A DNA stretch of 64,000 nt from Lactobacillus sp. CBA3606. Its GTDB lineage: Bacteria > Bacillota > Bacilli > Lactobacillales > Lactobacillaceae. Both the position numbers and the translations under genes were made by a program. Position 1 is the first letter of the stretch; every line of letters starts with the position of its first letter. The stretch covers positions 868,001-932,000 of the forward strand of contig NZ_CP027194.1 in NCBI RefSeq assembly GCF_002970935.1. The letters are read 5' to 3'. Below are positions 58,147 through 64,000 of the stretch, one piece after another. The notes beneath the pieces were generated by a model. The model had not been told where the DNA came from, searched no databases, and saw only the letters and a list, made by a program, of their open reading frames with translations.

Positions 58147-59328
58147 TTATTTATCGAGCGTTAGCACCAGTACCTTTAAATAGTTGCTAGCCAGATAAGC
58201 TTTCCGTGTCACAAAATCAGCTGGTAAGCGGAACGTTTCGGTAATCGTAAACTGCCGATCACTTCCATCAAACGCCGCTGTTACAGCTTCCTTGAACTTA
58301 TTCATTGAGAAGTTGTTAGCCGTCGTTGCAACAACCAATTGACCATCGCGCCGAACAGTTGGTAGGGCTTGAGTCAATAAGGCCGTCAAATCAGTCGCTA
58401 CTTGGAACTTTTGCTTTTTAATCCGGGCAAAAGTTGGGGCCGTTACCACGACAACGTCATAACTCAAATGATGTTTCTCAGTGTAATCCAAGTAACGGTT
58501 TGCTTCAATTGTCCGAATTTCGTGCTTATCAGGATCAATATTGTTCATCGCCAATTGCTCAGCAGTCGCAGTTGCCCCTTTTTTATTGGTTTCAATCGAG
58601 ATGGTCTTAGCGGCACCAGCCACGGCAGCGGCCGCTGTAATCCCATTTTCTTGACTGAACAAGTTTAAGACCGTTTTACCTTGAAGTTCGGCACTCGCAA
58701 TCCAATCACGGATCGGTCGCATATCTAACAACAAGCCGGTCGTTAAATCATCTTTCAAGTTAACGGGGTAAGTTACTTCACCTTCAGTAACCAGTAATGG
58801 TTCTGGTGCTTCCGTTCCAGTCACGAGCTGACTCTTCAAGTTGGCTTCTTCCACGTTAAACCGTAACTTCGCATAAATACCCTTGAATTGATGATCAGTT
58901 GCCGTCTCAAACGCCGCATAAATCATATCGCGTTGTTGATAGACCCCTTCGGCATACCAAGTAAAGACATAATAGTCATCATAACGGTCAACGGTCACGC
59001 CGCCTAAGCCATCCCCAGCTGCATTAAATACCCGGTGTGGTAAGCGACCATCAATCGACGTTTCCCGCCGAATCAAGGCTTGCTTGAATAATTTCCGGAA
59101 GTAATCTGGCGTTGGGGTTTGCGTTTCATCTAAGCTCAAAACCCAGCCTAATTGCCGGCGATGCTTGGCAATCAAGGCATAGCCCATAAATTGCGAACTG
59201 GCCATCAATCTTACGAACGACCCATCTGTCAATCGTAAGCTGGGATCCTTTAAATCTTCTTCCACTAATAACGGATAGCCATCTTCGACTTTTCGTTGAG
59301 AATTACCTGTAATTTGTACGCTTTGCAT
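58147..59328 (-). CDS. RlmI-like class I SAM-dependent rRNA (cytosine-C5) methyltransferase
   Basis: A 393-residue protein with an N-terminal PUA-like part (residues 1-70, with VRLMASSQFMGYALI), then an EEHEE-type middle domain (HRVFNAAGDGLGGVTVDRYDDYYVF) and a Rossmann methyltransferase (LLLDMRPIRDWI, TVLNLFSQENGITAAAAVAGA). By similarity to RlmI it would methylate a cytosine of 23S rRNA. The NPP-type motif reads VVVTAPTFA, so activity or target may differ. Confidence 0.85.
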   Translation of the reverse strand: MQSVQITGNSQRKVEDGYPLLVEEDLKDPSLRLTDGSFVRLMASSQFMGYALIAKHRRQLGWVLSLDETQTPTPDYFRKLFKQALIRRETSIDGRLPHRVFNAAGDGLGGVTVDRYDDYYVFTWYAEGVYQQRDMIYAAFETATDHQFKGIYAKLRFNVEEANLKSQLVTGTEAPEPLLVTEGEVTYPVNLKDDLTTGLLLDMRPIRDWIASAELQGKTVLNLFSQENGITAAAAVAGAAKTISIETNKKGATATAEQLAMNNIDPDKHEIRTIEANRYLDYTEKHHLSYDVVVVTAPTFARIKKQKFQVATDLTALLTQALPTVRRDGQLVVATTANNFSMNKFKEAVTAAFDGSDRQFTITETFRLPADFVTRKAYLASNYLKVLVLTLDK

Positions 59329-59445
59329 TTGTTTGCTCCTATTCGTTCTTTTCTTATCTAAAATAGCGGTAAATCGCTGTTCACAGCCCTATTAAGAGTA
59401 ACATATTCGGGTCCGGAGTGCGAGAGTGAACTAGTTGGTCGCCAA

Positions 59446-59480
59446 ACAAAAAGGACTGCGACGTTAATCCCAATCCTTTT
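59446..59480 (-). terminator. Terminator of the two-component system
   Basis: On the minus strand AAAGGATTG pairs with CAGTCCTTT with one mismatch and is followed by TTTGTTTGG. Confidence 0.65.
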
Positions 59481-59495
59481 GCCAGCTAAATACGC

Positions 59496-61013
59496 TTAAT
59501 CTTCAATTATTGGTTTATCAAAGCCTTTATCCGGGAAGGTCACCGTAAAGCAAGTGCCCTGATTAGCTTCACTCGCAACCGCAATCGACCCACCATGTTG
59601 TTGGACCAATTGATGAGAAATCGCTAAGCCTAAGCCAGATTCACCATAGGTCGTATTTTTACGTGATGGATCTGCCTTGTAATACCGTTCCCAAATATTT
59701 TTCACTTGGTCGGGAGTCATCCCGATACCATGATCTTGAACCGCCACAACAGCTGCATGGGCCGTGCGGTGGGCCGTCACTTCAATCATACTGTTTTGTG
59801 AAAACTGAATCGCATTTTGCATAATGTTGAATAACACTTGCACAAACCGATCATAATCCGCCCAAACAGGTAATTCGGCAGGCATAGTAAGCTTGAATTG
59901 GTCATCCGCTGCCGCTGATTTCTTTGTGAGTTGTTCAACTAAATTATTTAAAACCGTGGTGCCATCAAAATTGGTCTTATTCAATGCAATCTGACCAGTC
60001 CGGATTTTTTCGTAGTCTAAGTTCTCGTTGACTAACCGAATCAAACGCTTGGTTTCATTTTGCATTAACTCAATCGAATGGCCCTTATCCTCTTCCGGAA
60101 TCGCATCATACGCTAACCCCTCTAACAACCCATTAATTGTGGTTAGCGGCGTCCGCATCTCATGGGCCGCATCCGCCATAAACTCACGGCGCCGTTGCTC
60201 TTGCCGTTTGATTTCATCATCCGAAGCCCGCAATGACGTCACCATGCCGTTAAAATCATCGGCCAAATCATCAATTTCATCTTTGTGATTACTATCCACT
60301 TGAATATCAAAATCACCGTTAGCCACTGAATGCGTCGCATAGCGCAGGCGATTAATCCGCCGAACCGAATAGCGGGCTAGGATATAGCTCAACAGTAACG
60401 CCGTAATTCCTGAAACTAACAAGGCAATGAACAGATTATTTTCAATCTGCTGCTCATTGGCTTGTAACGTTTGTTCAAATGACCCGATTGAAATGGCGCC
60501 GACGAACTTTTTCGTAGTCCCATTTTTGTAAAATAACGGGACTAACACATCAATCGTCTTCAAAGATGGCGTATTGACTGGCCGATCATGGCGGCGTGAC
60601 TTAAAGCTAACGTGTGGCGACTTGGTAATTGTCTTGTTGCGCTTCAACTTTTTCCAGTCACTGGCTGAAATGCTCGGCGCATAAAAGGACCCACTCGGCA
60701 CATTACTCATGTCCAACGGATTCGGATAAACGATCTTTTTATTGGCATCATAAACCGAAAAATGAATATGTTGGTCCCGTAAAATAGCAGTCCCATCGTT
60801 TAAGAATTGTTGATTAAAGCCAACCACCTTATGCGTTTTCGTATTATAACGAATGGCTTCCTTTTCAATACTCGTTGCATATTGCTGTAATTGCTGCCAT
60901 GAATTTTGGTAAATCATGGTTTTCGTGGTCCGAATAAATGCGAACCCGAGTACCACGATGACGGTAATTATGACGGCAAAAAAGGACAACATTTGTTGGT
61001 AGATCAGTTTCAT
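59496..61013 (-). CDS. Sensor histidine kinase with HAMP domain
   Basis: A 505-residue membrane kinase: helix 1 at 9-28, an outer domain of about 165 residues, helix 2 at 194-213, HAMP at 214-266, HisKA with the phospho-acceptor His284 (AAHEMRTPL), and HATPase_c with N-box FNIMQNAIQFSQ and G1 DHGIGM. The outer domain has no recognised fold but contains an FSVYDANKKIVYP stretch reminiscent of CACHE/PAS sensors. Overlaps the regulator gene by four bases. The signal is unknown; no target gene adjoins except the divergent EamA unit. Confidence 0.92.
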   Translation of the reverse strand: MKLIYQQMLSFFAVIITVIVVLGFAFIRTTKTMIYQNSWQQLQQYATSIEKEAIRYNTKTHKVVGFNQQFLNDGTAILRDQHIHFSVYDANKKIVYPNPLDMSNVPSGSFYAPSISASDWKKLKRNKTITKSPHVSFKSRRHDRPVNTPSLKTIDVLVPLFYKNGTTKKFVGAISIGSFEQTLQANEQQIENNLFIALLVSGITALLLSYILARYSVRRINRLRYATHSVANGDFDIQVDSNHKDEIDDLADDFNGMVTSLRASDDEIKRQEQRRREFMADAAHEMRTPLTTINGLLEGLAYDAIPEEDKGHSIELMQNETKRLIRLVNENLDYEKIRTGQIALNKTNFDGTTVLNNLVEQLTKKSAAADDQFKLTMPAELPVWADYDRFVQVLFNIMQNAIQFSQNSMIEVTAHRTAHAAVVAVQDHGIGMTPDQVKNIWERYYKADPSRKNTTYGESGLGLAISHQLVQQHGGSIAVASEANQGTCFTVTFPDKGFDKPIIED

Positions 61014-61738
61014 TTAGCGTCAACTCCACTATCGTCAAACTTATAACCAACCCCCCAAACCGTCTGAATAATTTGTGGACCGGCCTTTTCAATCTTTTGC
61101 CGCAACTTTTTAATATGGGCATCAACCGTCCGTTCATCCCCATAATATTCATAATCCCAAACTAGTTGTAAGAGTTGTTCACGCGAGAATACTTGTCGGG
61201 GTTTTTGCGCAAGCGTCTTCAATAAATCAAATTCCTTAGGCGTCAAATCAGCAATCTGCTGATCTGCCAAATAAGCTTCCCGCGTTTTAGTATTGAGCTT
61301 AAAGTGGTCGGTTTGGACATCAAAATCACTGACGACATTTTCCACTGGTTCTGCCGTGGTGTTTTTACCTAAATCAGCGCGTCGATGTAACGCTTTAATC
61401 CGGGCAATCAATGTAATTGGTGAAAACGGCTTAGTCACATAATCATCGGCACCCATTTCCAAGCCCAAAACTTGATCACTCTCTGAGTCACGCGCCGTTA
61501 ACATAATAATTGGTACAGTTGGTGAAACTTTGCGAATATCTGCACTAACTTGCATGCCATCTTTACCAGGCAAGTTTAAATCAAGGGTCACCATATCCCA
61601 GCCATCGACATCTTCATTAAACATCTTGACTGCTTCATTACCCTCATAGGCAAAATGAGCATCCCATTGTTCCTTTTTAAAAAACATCGCCATCATTTCA
61701 GAAACTGATTTATTATCTTCAATCATTAGTAATTTCAT
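61010..61738 (-). CDS. OmpR-family response regulator
   Basis: A 242-residue protein with a receiver domain (acidic pocket Glu7-Asp8, phospho-acceptor Asp53 in TLDLNLPG, conserved Lys in TKPFSP) and a winged-helix DNA-binding domain (LTPKEFDLLKTLAQ, then DERTVDAHIKKLRQKI). Start ATG 61738 has GGAGG nine bases upstream; an ATG at 61744 is too close to it. Partner of the kinase at 59496. Confidence 0.93.
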   Translation of the reverse strand: MKLLMIEDNKSVSEMMAMFFKKEQWDAHFAYEGNEAVKMFNEDVDGWDMVTLDLNLPGKDGMQVSADIRKVSPTVPIIMLTARDSESDQVLGLEMGADDYVTKPFSPITLIARIKALHRRADLGKNTTAEPVENVVSDFDVQTDHFKLNTKTREAYLADQQIADLTPKEFDLLKTLAQKPRQVFSREQLLQLVWDYEYYGDERTVDAHIKKLRQKIEKAGPQIIQTVWGVGYKFDDSGVDAK

Positions 61739-62058
61739 TAACATCGTCCTCCAAGTTTATCGTCAGGTTATTATCGATAAATTTATGCCAGGTTCATTTG
61801 GTTATCTTAGTGACCGAACACTTGGCCTAACTAATATCATACCCCACTTTACGCTAATTTTCAGTTTTAGTATATCAACAAATTTGTAACAAAATATGCT
61901 GGTTTTATGAAATAATTGTGGTCATCAAATCAGTGACCATGAACCAGAACCCTTAATATAGTAGAAAAAAACTTTTAGTTGCTTAGTTGGCAAAAATAAT
62001 AGCGTCATGATAATTACGTGAATAATCGCTAACACCGCCAGTTATCGCCAATTCGTTT
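61739..62058. other. Divergent intergenic region between the two-component system and the EamA unit
   Basis: No supported gene in about 320 bases. On the minus strand TATGAT (about 61836-61841) may be the -10 box of the response-regulator gene. An AACAAATTTGT near-palindrome lies at about 61877-61889. Confidence 0.4.
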
Positions 62059-62066
62059 GCTATAAT
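62058..62066 (+). promoter_or_regulatory. Extended -10 promoter of the EamA unit
   Basis: TGCTATAAT (62058-62066) is a TGn-TATAAT extended -10 box. The predicted start is near 62073, giving a leader of about 37 bases before the small ORF. Confidence 0.6.
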
Positions 62067-62109
62067 GAAACTTGCTTTGCTAATTTTCATTATTAAAGGG
62101 GTGCAATCA

Positions 62110-62154
62110 ATGTTTATCAAATCAACATTTAGTCGGAAGTGGCCCGTCCAATGA
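62110..62154 (+). CDS. 14-residue leader ORF overlapping the EamA gene
   Basis: ATG 62110 follows AAGGGGTG by six bases, the best ribosome site in this leader. The ORF encodes MFIKSTFSRKWPVQ and stops at TGA 62152-62154, which overlaps the EamA start (ATGA). This suggests translational coupling. Whether the peptide itself matters is unknown. Confidence 0.45.
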   Translation: MFIKSTFSRKWPVQ

Positions 62155-63077
62155 CACGTCAACATCATTTACGGGGCGTCCTTTTAGCCAGTACTGCGTG
62201 CGTTTTATGGGGCGTCTCGGGGGTTGCTGCTAGCCATTTATTCCTTAACAATCCCCGGATTACGGCGATGTGGCTCACCCAGATTCGCATGATTAGTGCC
62301 GGCCTAATCTTATTACTATGTAGTCAACTAGGCGGTGCTAAGCCACTGCACTTATTTGCGCATGCTCGTGACGGTTGGCAAGTCGTTAGTTACGGTTTAC
62401 TCGGACTCATTCCCGTTCAACTTTGCTATTTTGAGGCCGTTAAAGTCGGCAATGCACCGGTGGCAACCATTATTCAATTTTTAGGCCCATTTATTATTAG
62501 TATTTATTTTTTAATTTTTAAACACGTCCGGCCGACCCGAGCTGAAGGGATTGGGATGTTAATGGCCTTTATTGGTACCCTCCTGATTGTGACCCATGGA
62601 CATTTAAATAGTTTAGCTATTTCACCCGCCGTTCTATTCTGGGGTGGGTTATCAGCAGTCGGCGTTGCCACCAACACCTTAATTCCACGTTCGTTATTAC
62701 CAAGATTTGGCGCCCCCACAGTTACCGGTTGGGGCCTGCTGATTGCGGGGATTTTCTTGATGGCCTTACAACCAATGTGGCAGTTGCATCTCACCTTAAC
62801 CATTAGTGAAATCAGCCTGATTGGCTTAATTATTATACTAGGAACCGTCGTGCCTTTTTGGTTATTTGCCCGCAGCTTAAGCGATATCTTACCGACGACC
62901 GCTAGCCTGCTAGATGCGTTTGAACCCTTGGCAGCGACTATTTGTTCTGTCTTATTTTTACACATTCAACTCACTAGCTTTGATTTGTTTGGTGGTCTCT
63001 TGATTATCCTGGCAGTCATGGTATTATCGCTGAATGTTCGTCAGATGCTGCACCAGCTCCATCAACGACTGAGCTAA
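62151..63077 (+). CDS. EamA-family (DMT) transporter
   Basis: A 308-residue membrane protein with ten helices in two EamA repeats (GVLLASTACVLWGVSGVAASH; LLPRFGAPTVTGWGLLIAGI). Such proteins export metabolites or amino acids; the substrate is not predictable. I place the start at ATG 62151, overlapping the leader ORF stop; a GTG at 62139 is an alternative in the same frame without a good ribosome site. Confidence 0.88.
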   Translation: MTRQHHLRGVLLASTACVLWGVSGVAASHLFLNNPRITAMWLTQIRMISAGLILLLCSQLGGAKPLHLFAHARDGWQVVSYGLLGLIPVQLCYFEAVKVGNAPVATIIQFLGPFIISIYFLIFKHVRPTRAEGIGMLMAFIGTLLIVTHGHLNSLAISPAVLFWGGLSAVGVATNTLIPRSLLPRFGAPTVTGWGLLIAGIFLMALQPMWQLHLTLTISEISLIGLIIILGTVVPFWLFARSLSDILPTTASLLDAFEPLAATICSVLFLHIQLTSFDLFGGLLIILAVMVLSLNVRQMLHQLHQRLS

Positions 63078-63088
63078 AAACTTATTAG

Positions 63089-63117
63089 TTGGCAGTTAAT
63101 CCAAGCTATGCTACACT
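63089..63117 (+). promoter_or_regulatory. Promoter of ssrA
   Basis: TTGGCA (63089-63094) and TACACT (63112-63117) with a 17-base spacer, about 15 bases before the mature 5' end. Confidence 0.75.
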
Positions 63118-63132
63118 GGTAGTGTTGAATTT

Positions 63133-63501
63133 GGGGATGTTCTGGATTCGACAGGTATAGTTTGAGTTCGGATTGCGTTTCGTAGGTTGCGTCTACGTAA
63201 AAACGCTCAGTTTAAATTATAACTGCAAAAAATAATAATAATTCTTACGCTTTAGCTGCTTAATAAGCGCTTAACGTAGATCCTCCCAGGATCGTCCATG
63301 TTCTGGATCTGGGTCTTAAATTTAGTGGACTCACGCTCAATACTCCCACCTGAAGTAACGAGAAGAGACTAATCAGGTTAGTCATTACTGGGTGCCCTGT
63401 CATACGGCGTTTGTAGTGATGAACTTTAAATAGTATGAATATGAGCGTAGATATCCGAAGGGCAATATGCTTGGACGCGAGTTCGACTCTCGCCATCTCC
63501 A
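63133..63501 (+). ncRNA. ssrA: Transfer-messenger RNA (tmRNA)
   Basis: The 5' end GGGGATG pairs with CATCTCC (63494-63500) to form the acceptor stem, followed by discriminator A63501. The T arm GGACGCGAGTTCGACTC is conserved. The tag frame starts with the resume codon GCA at 63225 and reads AKNNNNSYALAA, then two TAA codons (63261-63266). tmRNA rescues stalled ribosomes with SmpB. Confidence 0.97.
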
Positions 63502-63613
63502 TAATGAGTTTCAAATCGATGTAATGAGCTCCAGAACACTTGTTATATCAGCATTTTACAGTTGTTAGCATAATGACGTTCATTAATCATTGCATGCTGG
63601 CAAGCTGGCTATG

Positions 63614-63640
63614 AAGTCATCTTAACGGATGGCTTTTTAT
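63614..63640 (+). terminator. Terminator downstream of ssrA
   Basis: AAGTCATC (63614-63621) pairs with GATGGCTT (63628-63635), followed by TTTTTATTTT. It lies about 110 bases beyond the tmRNA 3' end, so the precursor would be long. Confidence 0.7.
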
Positions 63641-63672
63641 TTTGGCTTTTGGTCGTTAACATTAGTGACACC

Positions 63673-63706
63673 AATACCCGCAACTACGGTAATAGTTGCG
63701 GGTATT
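63673..63706. terminator. Bidirectional hairpin terminator near the window end
   Basis: AATACCCGCAACTA (63673-63686) and its perfect complement (63693-63706) form a 14-pair stem around CGGTAA. It serves the minus-strand gene ending at 63761. Confidence 0.75.
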
Positions 63707-63760
63707 TTGAGTGTTGCCTAGCTGAGTTGTGATTTTTACAGTCTAACCGTTTAACACGAT

Positions 63761-64000
63761 TTATTTACCACGTGTAATCTTACTTTCAATCCCTAGGTCA
63801 ACCAACGCTTCAATTCGATCTAGTAACATCAGTAACCACCCGAAGGCCATCACAAAAGCCACCATCTCAAAGACGGTCAACGAAAAATAGCCCACCACTT
63901 GAAATAAAATAGCCGCGACGACCAAAGCGATACCAACCCCATCCGATAAATACAAAAAGTCTTTGCTGATGTGTGGCAATAGCCACCGAATCCCAACAAT
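63761..64000 (-). CDS. Hypothetical membrane protein, 3' end only
   Basis: The frame is open from the window edge to a stop at 63761 and covers about 79 residues, with two hydrophobic segments (SDGVGIALVVAAILFQVVGYF and FEMVAFVMAFGWLLMLL, cited in part) and a polar, charged end. An internal TTG at 63979 could start a 72-residue protein but has no good ribosome site, so I treat the gene as cut by the window. No family recognised. Confidence 0.6.
   Translation of the reverse strand: MVGIRWLLPHISKDFLYLSDGVGIALVVAAILFQVVGYFSLTVFEMVAFVMAFGWLLMLLDRIEALVDLGIESKITRGK

Noticed and set aside
61983-62168. 61-codon minus-strand ORF over the EamA promoter
   Set aside because: No ribosome site, overlaps the EamA promoter and leader on the other strand, and has no coding character.
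63260-63514. 84-codon minus-strand ORF
   Set aside because: Lies wholly within tmRNA sequence on the opposite strand.

Overview
The window is a chromosomal segment of a lactic acid bacterium of the family Lactobacillaceae, most like Lactiplantibacillus (the L. plantarum group). The grounds are the gene order around the ATP synthase operon (murA - atpCDGAHFEB - uraA - upp - glyA - sua5 - prmC - prfA - tdk), a tmRNA whose tag reads AKNNNNSYALAA, a bifunctional GshF, an L-2-hydroxyisocaproate dehydrogenase, and a Ddl ligase with the Phe that marks D-Ala-D-Lac-making genera. The genus call is an inference. No prophage, insertion sequence, CRISPR array or rRNA gene is visible.

Region 1 (1-4.2 kb): the 5' part of gshF on the minus strand, then on the plus strand rarA, a structured RNA matching the context of the Lacto-usp/6S-like RNA, a small membrane protein and a universal stress protein. 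Region 2 (4.2-9.8 kb): the most unusual part. Five minus-strand genes form a probable operon; four of the products begin with the same cytoplasmic zinc ribbon (CxxC-10-CxxC), fused to DUF805, a PrsW-type membrane protease, a beta-lactamase-like serine hydrolase and an unknown domain. The fifth is a lipoprotein. A divergent HTH gene encodes an S24 (LexA-like) domain without catalytic residues. Region 3 (9.8-21.9 kb): an RRNPP-type regulator with several palindromes in its promoter region, a membrane glycerophosphodiesterase, an NhaP antiporter, ddl, a quinone-oxidoreductase-like gene, a DUF2785 gene, hicD, and metNIQ behind a methionine T-box.

Region 4 (21.9-27.2 kb): a cell-shape cluster (mbl, yidD, a DUF2969 gene, rodA) with a stand-alone GcvH-like gene, then a GNAT acetyltransferase and murA. 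Region 5 (27.6-34.1 kb): the complete F1Fo ATP synthase operon. Region 6 (34.3-41.8 kb): uracil permease with a PyrR-type attenuator, a large multi-branched palindromic element without coding capacity, and the run upp-glyA-sua5-prmC-prfA-tdk. Region 7 (41.9-48 kb): murT-gatD (lipid II amidation), manA, a serine hydrolase, bcaT and a small orphan gene. Region 8 (48-53.5 kb): a lipoprotein, a heterodimeric ABC exporter and a YxeA-family gene.

Region 9 (53.6-64 kb): tRNA-Gln(CTG) and tRNA-Glu(CTC), four small hypothetical genes, pgi, a GRP-family sugar transporter, an RlmI-like methyltransferase, a two-component system, an EamA transporter translationally coupled to a 14-codon leader ORF, tmRNA, and the 3' end of a membrane protein gene. 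Envelope synthesis recurs across the window: ddl, murA, mbl/rodA, murT/gatD, glycerophosphodiesterase and two lipoproteins.
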